Below are positions 1 to 5,360 of a DNA stretch of 11,050 nt, in pieces (the first letter of the stretch is position 1; the number at the start of each line of letters is the position of its first letter). Source of the stretch: Candidatus Nitrosopumilus sp. (lineage in GTDB: Archaea; Thermoproteota; Nitrososphaeria; Nitrososphaerales; Nitrosopumilaceae); contig JABMOR010000023.1 of the NCBI GenBank assembly GCA_013203245.1, forward strand, positions 1 through 11,050. Reading direction: 5' to 3'. Under the pieces are notes generated by a model. That model was given only the letters and a program-made list of their open reading frames with translations. It did not search any database and was not told the origin of the DNA. The translations under genes and the position numbers were made by a program.

Positions 1-1
1 A

Positions 2-118
2 AGCATACGAACCGTGGAAGGAATTGATATTTTAGCAAAAATCATTCAGCCCGAGAAATTCAAGGGTTTGAGAGTTTCAGACACATCATTTGAACAAATT
101 GGAAACAATATCACCTAG
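2..118 (+). CDS. ABC transporter substrate-binding protein, C-terminal fragment (BtuF/TroA-like)
   Basis: This is the last 38 codons of a gene that begins to the left of the window, ending at a TAG. The visible tail reads ...RTVEGIDILAKIIQPEKF..., which resembles the end of cobalamin- or iron-chelate-binding proteins of the TroA/BtuF fold. There a conserved 'R-x-V-(D/E)-G-(I/L)-(D/E)-I-L-A-x-I-(I/L)-x-P-E-x-F' helix closes the second lobe. Such proteins sit outside the membrane and hand B12 or Fe(III)-chelates to an ABC permease. Family assignment rests on this short tail only, and the ligand cannot be read from it. No good oligo-T stretch follows directly; a small inverted repeat lies about 35 nt downstream. 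Confidence 0.6.
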   Translation, partial: SIRTVEGIDILAKIIQPEKFKGLRVSDTSFEQIGNNIT

Positions 119-153
119 GCTCAAATTATTGATTGTCATACAATATAACACAC

Positions 154-171
154 AAGTGGTTATGTCCACTT
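154..171. repeat. Short inverted repeat (possible 3' hairpin)
   Basis: AAGTGG (154-159) and CCACTT (166-171) are perfect reverse complements around a 6-nt loop, with four T's spanning 170-173 at the 3' arm. It sits 36 nt past the stop of the upstream fragment, so it may mark that transcript's 3' end. It could equally be chance or a regulatory site for the small ORF that follows. Confidence 0.3.
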
Positions 172-187
172 TTGGGAATTACATCAT

Positions 188-280
188 ATGACGATAAATT
201 TTGAGGGAGACCCAAGCATAGACGGTTTGTTAAAAATGACAAACAATGTTTTAGCTAAATTAAAGAAAGAAATTCAGTAA
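188..280 (+). CDS. Possible 30-residue small protein
   Basis: An ATG-started ORF of 30 codons ends in TAA five bases before the convergent GTPase gene's stop codon. The product begins MTINFEGDPSIDGLLKM and ends in a lysine-rich amphipathic stretch. It has no recognisable domain, signal peptide or membrane segment. Codon choice (AAA, ATA, TTA) looks like that of neighbouring genes. There is no clear Shine-Dalgarno and no convincing TATA element 24-30 nt upstream. It fills the gap neatly and is followed by an oligo-T stretch, which is mild support. It may be non-coding. Confidence 0.35.
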   Translation: MTINFEGDPSIDGLLKMTNNVLAKLKKEIQ

Positions 281-282
281 TC

Positions 283-294
283 AGATTATTTTTT
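283..294 (+). terminator. Oligo-T terminator inside the convergent gene end
   Basis: AGATTATTTTTT lies just after the stop of the small ORF, with six T's at 289-294. Archaeal RNA polymerase can terminate at such U-rich tracts without a hairpin. The T's are the antisense of the two terminal lysine codons of the opposing GTPase gene. The same 12-mer recurs at 4902-4913 behind birA. Confidence 0.4.
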
Positions 295-1497
295 GATTGC
301 ACTAACTAGAGATACAACGTCTCTATCTCTTAGTTGGTAATCAGTAGGTAGTCTCAAATTATATCTCAAATCTTTGCCATAAAGTAATCCTTTTGTCAAA
401 TCAGAATGAATCTCTTTTGCAAGATCATTTATTGTGGCACCATCCTTTAACAAGATCAAATCAGGTAAGATTCTACCTTTTTTATCTGAAAGATTCTTTT
501 CATCAGCTACAGGATAAATTGAATTCATTTTGAGTAGTTTGAAAACAGCAACATTAATTGCAAACTGAACACCGGTCCTCATGTATTCACCCATTATTCC
601 TTGTTTGATAAAATTTAATGCATTATTTTGTTTTTCATTGAGTTCATCTGATTTTACAATTTCAAATGTTTCAGACCCAGGAGAATATTTTATGAGACCT
701 TTCTGTTCAGCACGTCTAAGAACAAATTCACTATCGCCACTAACTGGAATTACAATTAAATCATTATATCGCTCTCTCAATCGGGCAAAATTTTTGTCGG
801 CACCTTCAACATCAACTTTGTTAGCAACAATTAACGTAGGTTTTGAAATTTTCCTAAGGTAAGATGCAAATTTTTTAGTATCAATCATATCAAAATCATC
901 AAAATCTTTTTCTTCTAAATTAGTTGCGCGAAATGTTTCTTTAACATGAATTTTAGTTACACCAATTCCACGATAAAGATCAGTTATAACATCTGAAATA
1001 TCCGTACCAGTTTTGATTAATTTTGAAACTTTGTCCCGATTACCCTCAAGTATTTTATGATACCACATGATTAGCTCTTCTTCAATATCTGCAAAGTCAG
1101 ATATCGGATCTCCAGTTCCAACTTCAGTTATTTTTCCAGTTGAATCAATTCCTCCTGACGCATCAACAACATGAAGTAGTACATCAGATTGTGCAGCAAT
1201 AGACAAAAATTGATTTCCCAACCCCTTACCTTTCCAAGCATCCTTGATGAGCCCAGGTAAATCTATTAATTCGATTGGGATGTATCTCCACCCATCAAGA
1301 CATTTGGAATTATTAGGATTATCTTGAATTTTAAATTCAGGATGCACGCATAGTGTAATTGCATGTGCTACACCAGATACAGGAGATTTGGTAGTAAACG
1401 GATATGATGAAATTTCTTCAGAAGACAGTGTGGCAGAATTGAAAAAAGTAGTCTTCCCAGTGTTGGTTTTACCAATTAATCCTATCTTTATTGGCAT
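286..1497 (-). CDS. Ygr210/YchF-family (OBG-type) GTPase with C-terminal TGS domain
   Basis: A 403-residue P-loop GTPase of the TRAFAC/OBG class. Visible motifs are a Walker A/G1 GKTNTGKT at residues 9-16, a switch I YPFTT at 32-36, G3 DLPG at 79-82, G4 NKVD at 226-229 and G5-like PVSGDSE from 251. Helical insert sequence lies between G3 and G4. A TGS domain occupies about 343-402, beginning near the conserved LPDLILLKDGAT. Bacterial YchF has a non-canonical G4 and prefers ATP; the intact NKxD here predicts GTP and fits the archaeal/fungal Ygr210 branch. Relatives bind ribosomes or translation factors, but the exact role is unknown. The ATG has a TATA-like element about 25 nt upstream, implying a leaderless mRNA. 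The gene is monocistronic, with its own promoter despite following a co-oriented gene by 34 nt. Confidence 0.88.
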   Translation of the reverse strand: MPIKIGLIGKTNTGKTTFFNSATLSSEEISSYPFTTKSPVSGVAHAITLCVHPEFKIQDNPNNSKCLDGWRYIPIELIDLPGLIKDAWKGKGLGNQFLSIAAQSDVLLHVVDASGGIDSTGKITEVGTGDPISDFADIEEELIMWYHKILEGNRDKVSKLIKTGTDISDVITDLYRGIGVTKIHVKETFRATNLEEKDFDDFDMIDTKKFASYLRKISKPTLIVANKVDVEGADKNFARLRERYNDLIVIPVSGDSEFVLRRAEQKGLIKYSPGSETFEIVKSDELNEKQNNALNFIKQGIMGEYMRTGVQFAINVAVFKLLKMNSIYPVADEKNLSDKKGRILPDLILLKDGATINDLAKEIHSDLTKGLLYGKDLRYNLRLPTDYQLRDRDVVSLVSAIKK

Positions 1498-1516
1498 GGA
1501 ATAAGGATCATTTCAG

Positions 1517-1526
1517 AATATTTATC
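1517..1526 (-). promoter_or_regulatory. TATA-like promoter of the Ygr210-type GTPase gene
   Basis: On the minus strand the element reads GATAAATATT, centred about 25 nt upstream of the ATG at 1497. That is the spacing expected for a leaderless archaeal transcript. It lies in the short gap between this gene and the upstream co-oriented gene. Confidence 0.5.
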
Positions 1527-1531
1527 TCTGT

Positions 1532-1897
1532 CTAGGAATTGGAAGATGCTTTATTTTTTATTTTTTTCAATGTTTCATCAAGTTCTCTGATAGCCCATTC
1601 GATATCAGACAGATCTTCTTCTGAGAGAGATTGTTTCCATTTTTCTAAAACACTATTTGTGATTTCAGAGCAATTGTAAATTAAATTCCAATATGGATGA
1701 TGTTCGGCAGTTGTGTATGCAAGTTCGGTCACATCATTGAGGCCATTTTGAGCTCTAGCTAAAGAAGTAATTTTTTCTCCAAAAATTTTAACAATGTCAT
1801 TATCAAGATCTTTTTCTATTTTTAGAGGAATGTTTTGATTTTCATATTTTTTAACAAACACTAACAAATCATGATAAAAATTTTCAAAATCAGTCAT
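1532..1897 (-). CDS. Conserved-looking hypothetical acidic helical protein
   Basis: A 121-residue protein starting MTDFENFYHDLL. This ATG was chosen because it overlaps the TGA of the upstream CoA-binding gene as ATGA; a longer ORF reaches 1930 but would bury 37 bases of that gene. The sequence is predicted largely helical and soluble, with a central HHPYWNLIYNCSEI stretch and a charged C-terminal helix (ELDETLKKIKNK). There is no signal peptide, membrane segment or metal motif. I do not recognise the family. The overlap implies translational coupling with the CoA-binding protein, so the two may work together. Confidence 0.72.
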   Translation of the reverse strand: MTDFENFYHDLLVFVKKYENQNIPLKIEKDLDNDIVKIFGEKITSLARAQNGLNDVTELAYTTAEHHPYWNLIYNCSEITNSVLEKWKQSLSEEDLSDIEWAIRELDETLKKIKNKASSNS

Positions 1898-2307
1898 AAT
1901 GATAATCTCTGATGTTCTGCCAACATACACCTATTGAAAATAACAGTGATTCCTGCTTGTCTAGCTAATTCTTCAGATTCAAAATCATGAATGCCTTCTT
2001 GTAACCATATGACTTTGGGTTTTTTTGCAATGCAATCACGAATAATTGAAGAAATTTGATCTGACGGTCGAAATACATCAATAATATCAACACGCCCCTT
2101 AATTTCAGAAACTGAACCATAACATTGTTTTTCTAAAATTATATCAGCAGTTGGATTTACAGGAGTGACATCATATCCATGATCAATAAGATATTTTGGG
2201 ACATAATGGGCCGCTTTTGAGGAATTCTTAGACATTCCAATTACAGCAATAGTTTTCATAGATAGGATATCGATTATTTTTTCATCAGAATGTGAATCTT
2301 GGTTCAT
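1894..2307 (-). CDS. CoA-binding domain protein (YccU-type Rossmann fold)
   Basis: A 137-residue single-domain protein matching the CoA-binding Rossmann family related to the N-terminal part of succinyl-CoA synthetase alpha. Key features are the glycine/serine nucleotide loop AVIGMSKNSSKAAHYVPKYL (21-40), HGYDVTPVNPTAD (43-55), VDIIDVFRPSD (73-83), VIWLQEGI (99-106) and the terminal NRCMLAEHQRL (125-135). The last motif is nearly invariant in this family. It would bind CoA or an acyl-CoA in the cytosol. No catalytic site is known for stand-alone members and their role is unsettled. It is the first gene of a two-gene operon, overlapping the next gene by 4 nt (ATGA). A TATA-like element about 28 nt upstream suggests a leaderless mRNA. 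Confidence 0.85.
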   Translation of the reverse strand: MNQDSHSDEKIIDILSMKTIAVIGMSKNSSKAAHYVPKYLIDHGYDVTPVNPTADIILEKQCYGSVSEIKGRVDIIDVFRPSDQISSIIRDCIAKKPKVIWLQEGIHDFESEELARQAGITVIFNRCMLAEHQRLSL

Positions 2308-2329
2308 GACAATATTTCAACAATGTCGC

Positions 2330-2341
2330 ATATAATTTTTA
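2330..2341 (-). promoter_or_regulatory. TATA-like promoter of the CoA-binding gene
   Basis: The minus strand reads AAAAATTATA across this stretch, centred about 28 nt upstream of the ATG at 2307. It lies in the 101-nt divergent gap shared with the SDR gene. Confidence 0.5.
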
Positions 2342-2378
2342 AATTAACGCGTGGCACTAGTAAAATACGTACAAATAC

Positions 2379-2385
2379 AATAAAT
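2379..2385 (+). promoter_or_regulatory. Weak TATA-like element of the SDR gene
   Basis: AATAAAT is centred about 27 nt upstream of the TTG at 2409, fitting a leaderless transcript that starts at the TTG. The match to a TATA box is loose and the whole region is A-rich, so confidence is limited. Confidence 0.35.
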
Positions 2386-2408
2386 GTAAAAAAAAATAGA
2401 AAATAATA

Positions 2409-3317
2409 TTGGCAAAATCAATTTTAGTGACAGGGGCAACAGGGTTTATCGGTTCAAGACTAGTAGAAGTGTTGATTGAAAAAGGATATGAAGTAACTAG
2501 TTTAATCCGTAAAGGCAAAAATGGAAATTCAAAATCAAAGATAGTTTACGGGGATTTGACTGATAAAAAAATAGATTTCAAAGATTTGAAATTTGATTGT
2601 GTGTTTCATTTGGCATCACATACACCATTAGAAAAAAACAAAACAATTTTAGAAAAAGTGAATCTAGAAGGCACAAAAATGCTGTTTAATGAAATCAAAT
2701 CAATTACAAAATCAATAATATATATTTCAGGATTAGGAGTGTACGGAGAAACTGGAGAAAAAGTAATTGATGAAAGTCAAGAATATAATCCAAATACAAA
2801 TTTTGTCAAAATTAGATTAGATGCAGAAAAATATCTAAAAAACAACGCAGTAAATCATAAAATAGATTTTGCAGTTGTTCATTTTGGTGATGTTTATGGA
2901 GAAGACGGGTGGTTTCACCACATGCTAATCAAAAGATTGAAAAAAAATACATTCAGAATGCCAAAAGGAGGAAATTATTACAAAGGATTTGTTCACGTAG
3001 ATGATGCAGTAGGAAGTATGATTGCAGTACTTGAGAGCAATTCATTTGGAGAGTCATTTATTATTGCAGATTCAATGCCAATAACTTTTAAAGAATTTTC
3101 AGATTTTACAGCAGATCAAATAAATGCAAAACGTCCAGGAAATGTCCCAGTGTTTTTAGCTAAAGCAGTATTAGGAGGAGATTTAATAAAATTATTAACT
3201 ACATCGATGAAAGTATCCAATAAAAAAATATCAAAAATATATGAATTCAAATATCCAAATTATAAAGAAGGCGTCAAACAAGTAATATCAGAATTAAAAT
3301 CAAAAAATCAAATATAA
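2409..3317 (+). CDS. Extended SDR / NAD-dependent epimerase-like protein with substituted catalytic residues
   Basis: A 302-residue Rossmann protein of the NAD-epimerase/dehydratase (extended or atypical SDR) type. The TTG start is chosen because it puts the dinucleotide loop VTGATGFIGS at residues 7-16, as usual, and no ATG is available upstream. DLTD at 49-52 and FHLASHTP at 66-73 are the adenine-binding and NAG-like positions. The canonical YxxxK is missing: the equivalent segment TNFVKIRLDAEKYL has Phe132 and Arg136, and the usual Ser/Thr before VYG aligns with Gly108 in ISGLGVYG. Cofactor binding seems intact but standard SDR redox chemistry is doubtful. The substrate is unknown; the C-terminal half matches sugar-nucleotide epimerase-like proteins only generally. 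It is followed closely by a separately promoted winged-helix gene. Confidence 0.82.
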   Translation: MAKSILVTGATGFIGSRLVEVLIEKGYEVTSLIRKGKNGNSKSKIVYGDLTDKKIDFKDLKFDCVFHLASHTPLEKNKTILEKVNLEGTKMLFNEIKSITKSIIYISGLGVYGETGEKVIDESQEYNPNTNFVKIRLDAEKYLKNNAVNHKIDFAVVHFGDVYGEDGWFHHMLIKRLKKNTFRMPKGGNYYKGFVHVDDAVGSMIAVLESNSFGESFIIADSMPITFKEFSDFTADQINAKRPGNVPVFLAKAVLGGDLIKLLTTSMKVSNKKISKIYEFKYPNYKEGVKQVISELKSKNQI

Positions 3318-3333
3318 ATAAAATCACAGGGTA

Positions 3334-3346
3334 TTTTAATTATAAA
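3334..3346 (+). promoter_or_regulatory. TATA-like promoter of the winged-helix gene
   Basis: TTTTAATTATAAA is centred about 21-24 nt upstream of the ATG at 3361, in the 43-nt gap after the SDR gene. It suggests a separate, leaderless or near-leaderless transcript. Confidence 0.5.
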
Positions 3347-3360
3347 AATATCAAATAGTC

Positions 3361-3858
3361 ATGGAAACAGAGCCAAAAGACGTTATTGTGTTAGGATCAA
3401 TTAGAAGAGGTAAAATAAAATTTTCAAACATACAAAGTGAAACAAAAATTACAGCAGAAGAATTAAATTCAATTTTAGAAGAATTAGAAAAGAAAAATTA
3501 CATCACAGTGGAGGAAAAAAAAGGATGGTTTGGTAAAAAAATTGAATTAAAAATTACCGAAGAGGGTTCAATGGAATTAGATAGAAAAATTATACAGATA
3601 CAAAATAAATGGAAAGAAATGCAATCAATTTATCAGAGTGGAGACAAACAAAAACTCCAACAAAAAATGGAAGAAAACAAGTCATTACTCCCAACAATGA
3701 TGTTTTTTGGAATGATGGATATGATGATGTTTTCAATGATGTTTAGTATGATTGGAATTGGAATGTCAGATTATGTATCACAAGAAAATATGCCTGATGG
3801 AGGCATGGATGATGGAGGCATGGATGATAGAGGATTTGATTTTGATATTGGATTCTAG
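3361..3858 (+). CDS. Winged-helix protein with Met-rich hydrophobic segment and acidic repeat tail
   Basis: A 165-residue protein with three visible parts. Residues about 5-75 look like a winged-helix fold of the MarR/PadR/ArsR kind: helices around ITAEELNSILEELEKKNYI, then a lysine-rich wing WFGKKIELKITEEG. Residues about 75-108 form a charged, probably coiled-coil helix. Residues 109-136 are hydrophobic and extremely Met-rich, with 11 Met in 23 positions (113-135), compatible with one membrane helix or a metal/hydrophobic contact surface. The tail (146-165) is Asp/Gly/Met-rich and contains five-residue repeats DGGMD, DGGMD, DRGFD. The first part suggests DNA binding; the rest suggests membrane association or metal sensing, which is inference. 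I do not recognise a named family. It lies between the SDR and birA genes, each with its own promoter-like element. Confidence 0.8.
   Translation: METEPKDVIVLGSIRRGKIKFSNIQSETKITAEELNSILEELEKKNYITVEEKKGWFGKKIELKITEEGSMELDRKIIQIQNKWKEMQSIYQSGDKQKLQQKMEENKSLLPTMMFFGMMDMMMFSMMFSMIGIGMSDYVSQENMPDGGMDDGGMDDRGFDFDIGF
3796..3840 (+). repeat. 15-nt tandem repeat in the winged-helix gene
   Basis: Two exact copies of GATGGAGGCATGGAT (3796-3810 and 3811-3825) are followed by a degenerate third copy with four mismatches (3826-3840). In frame they encode DGGMD, DGGMD and DRGFD near the C-terminus. Confidence 0.85.
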
Positions 3859-3864
3859 AGTGTG

Positions 3865-3872
3865 TTTTATAC
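3865..3872 (+). promoter_or_regulatory. TATA-like promoter of birA
   Basis: TTTTATAC is centred 26-27 nt upstream of the TTG at 3895, the spacing expected when transcription starts at the start codon. This supports the unusual TTG start of birA. Confidence 0.55.
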
Positions 3873-3894
3873 TTGAGATAAAAATAACCCATAG

Positions 3895-4902
3895 TTGATT
3901 TACAATTCATTTGATAATCCAGGATTACTCAAAGTACTGAAATTTTTACAAACTCACAATACGGAATATCTGTCAGGCCAAGATTTGAGTGACGTGTTAC
4001 GAATTAGTAGAGTAGCAGTGTGGAAACATATTAAAAAAATTCAAGAATTAGGGTATACAGTAGAATCAAAGCAGAAACTAGGATACAAGTTGATATCAAA
4101 TTCAGAATTATTGCTTCCTTGGGAAATAACTACAAATCTAAAAACAAAAATCATCGGAAAACATGCATACTATTTTGATTCAATTGATTCTACACAAAAT
4201 CAGGCATTAAAAATGGCAGAAGATGTTGTAAATAACGGAGTAGTGATAGTTGCAGCAAAACAAACTGGGGGTCGTGGCAGATCTGGAAGAAAATGGATTT
4301 CACCTAAAGGAGGAATATGGATTTCAATCATATTGCATCCAACATTTGATATTTCCATAACAACATTATTTCCCATTGCATCAGCACTTGCATTATCAAT
4401 TGCAATAGAAAAAACATTTTCTATTCAACCTGAATTAAAATGGCCAAATGATTTAACAATTAAAGGCAAAAAAGTAGCAGGAATGCTAGTAGATGTATCA
4501 CTGGAATCAAATAAAATTGAAAATTTAGTTTTAGGAGTAGGCATAAATTTTAATGTAAATGCAAAACAAATTGAAAAATCACTCAAAGGAACTCCAAATT
4601 TTTACGGAGTAGCGTCACTTAGTGACCAAAAACAAAACATCAAACCAATTCAACTAGTGCAAACGTTTCTAGTAGAATTAGAAAAAATATACAAGTCGCT
4701 CAATGCAAAACAAACAAAGAAAATAATTTCAGAGTGGACAGCGAGATCATCAACAATAGGTAAAAATGTTGAATTGAATACATCAGATAGTAAAATTAAA
4801 GGAAAAGCAATTAAAATTGATGATGATGGAGCATTGGTAGTATCAGAGAACAATAAAAGTCATAGAATTATTGCAGGAGATATAATTCATTTATCAAAAT
4901 AA
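3895..4902 (+). CDS. birA: Bifunctional biotin-protein ligase / biotin operon repressor-type protein
   Basis: A 335-residue BirA with all three usual domains. An N-terminal winged-helix spans about 10-66, with recognition helix SRVAVWKHIKKIQELGY. The catalytic domain has SIDSTQNQA (96-104), the biotinyl-AMP loop GRGRSGRKW (126-134), KWPND (182-186) and GKKVAGML (191-198). The C-terminal SH3-like part covers about 285-333. It activates biotin with ATP and attaches it to a lysine of a biotin carboxyl carrier protein. In ammonia-oxidising archaea the expected target is the acetyl-/propionyl-CoA carboxylase of the 3-hydroxypropionate/4-hydroxybutyrate cycle. The TTG start directly follows an in-frame TAG, and no ATG occurs until well inside the catalytic domain; a TATA element at the right distance supports it. 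The HTH suggests repressor function, but I saw no operator nearby. Confidence 0.93.
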   Translation: MIYNSFDNPGLLKVLKFLQTHNTEYLSGQDLSDVLRISRVAVWKHIKKIQELGYTVESKQKLGYKLISNSELLLPWEITTNLKTKIIGKHAYYFDSIDSTQNQALKMAEDVVNNGVVIVAAKQTGGRGRSGRKWISPKGGIWISIILHPTFDISITTLFPIASALALSIAIEKTFSIQPELKWPNDLTIKGKKVAGMLVDVSLESNKIENLVLGVGINFNVNAKQIEKSLKGTPNFYGVASLSDQKQNIKPIQLVQTFLVELEKIYKSLNAKQTKKIISEWTARSSTIGKNVELNTSDSKIKGKAIKIDDDGALVVSENNKSHRIIAGDIIHLSK

Positions 4903-4935
4903 GATTATTTTTTCTTAGGTTTTGATTGTTTTTTT
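4902..4935 (+). terminator. Double oligo-T terminator for birA inside the convergent gene
   Basis: Directly after the birA stop come six T's (4908-4913) and then seven T's (4929-4935). On the opposite strand these are the lysine codons of the KKQSKPKKK tail of the convergent gene. Oligo-T stretches of this kind can terminate archaeal transcription, so the birA mRNA probably ends within the neighbour's coding region. Confidence 0.5.
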
Positions 4936-5234
4936 GAAGAATTTGAGATTAGAGAAGATTGTTCTTTTAGAATTTCTTTAAGATCTTTTTGTATGTCAAA
5001 AACTGTCAAAAGTAATTCCTCAAGGGCTGCAGAATATTGCTCATAAGCAACTAATAATTTTGTTTTCTGTTCATTTGTATTTGAAAGATACTCGTTTGAG
5101 CGCAGTAAATTTGCAGACGTAATCATCTCAGGTATATCAGTAGGAGTTGTACCTAATTGTTCCAGATTGGCCTGAATTTCTTGAATCTTTTTACGTAAAT
5201 CATAAATGATTTCGCCAGCACCAATATTTGTCAA
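4905..5234 (-). CDS. Hypothetical small coiled-coil protein with lysine-rich tail
   Basis: A 109-residue soluble protein. Helical, heptad-like sequence runs from about 7-26 (EIIYDLRKKIQEIQANLEQL) and from 55-95 (NEQKTKLLVAYEQYSAALEELLLTVFDIQKDLKEILKEQ), ending in a basic tail KKQSKPKKK. The TTG at 5234 is the only plausible early start: an in-frame stop lies 19 nt upstream and the next Met is residue 37. A TATA-like element about 28 nt upstream fits a leaderless TTG-initiated mRNA. The basic tail could contact nucleic acid or an acidic partner. I do not recognise the family. Its stop codon lies 2 nt from that of birA. Confidence 0.68.
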   Translation of the reverse strand: MTNIGAGEIIYDLRKKIQEIQANLEQLGTTPTDIPEMITSANLLRSNEYLSNTNEQKTKLLVAYEQYSAALEELLLTVFDIQKDLKEILKEQSSLISNSSKKQSKPKKK

Positions 5235-5258
5235 TATAAAATCACATAATGATTAGTG

Positions 5259-5266
5259 AATTAAAG
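5259..5266 (-). promoter_or_regulatory. TATA-like promoter of the coiled-coil gene
   Basis: The minus strand reads CTTTAATT, centred about 28 nt upstream of the TTG at 5234, in the divergent gap shared with the metallopeptidase gene. Confidence 0.4.
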
Positions 5267-5301
5267 ATTTTCTAAAGTATGTGTATTATTTAATCACAGT
5301 G

Positions 5302-5332
5302 TGTAAAAACGAGCCTGTAAAAAGTGTAAATT
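5302..5332 (+). repeat. TGTAAA direct repeats upstream of the metallopeptidase
   Basis: TGTAAAAAC (5302), TGTAAAAAG (5316) and TGTAAATT (5325) are three similar direct repeats just upstream of the TATA element of the secreted peptidase gene. They could be an operator or activator site, or simple A-rich chance. Confidence 0.25.
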
Positions 5333-5340
5333 AGAAATAA

Positions 5341-5349
5341 ACTATAAAC
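5341..5349 (+). promoter_or_regulatory. TATA box of the metallopeptidase gene
   Basis: ACTATAAAC contains a perfect TATAAA (5343-5348). Transcription would begin about 25 nt downstream, near 5370. This places the start site at the second in-frame ATG (5373) rather than the first (5361). Confidence 0.5.
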
Positions 5350-5360
5350 AAAATAAAAAC

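Noticed and set aside
581..862. Plus-strand ORF of 93 codons
   Set aside because: It lies entirely antisense to the Ygr210-type GTPase gene, has serine/leucine-rich shadow composition and no promoter of its own.
1898..1930. Upstream extension of the 121-residue hypothetical gene (start at 1930)
   Set aside because: It would add 11 residues overlapping the CoA-binding gene's end; the ATGA overlap at 1894-1897 is the typical coupled start.
1531..1930. Possible toxin-antitoxin or defence pair (small co-transcribed genes 1532-2307)
   Set aside because: The upstream gene is a clear CoA-binding Rossmann protein and neither product shows toxin, nuclease or antitoxin motifs.
4614..4626. 13-bp near-perfect palindrome GTCACTTAGTGAC inside birA
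   Set aside because: It lies in the middle of the coding sequence, encodes ordinary residues (S-L-S-D) and does not resemble known biotin operators. Probably chance.
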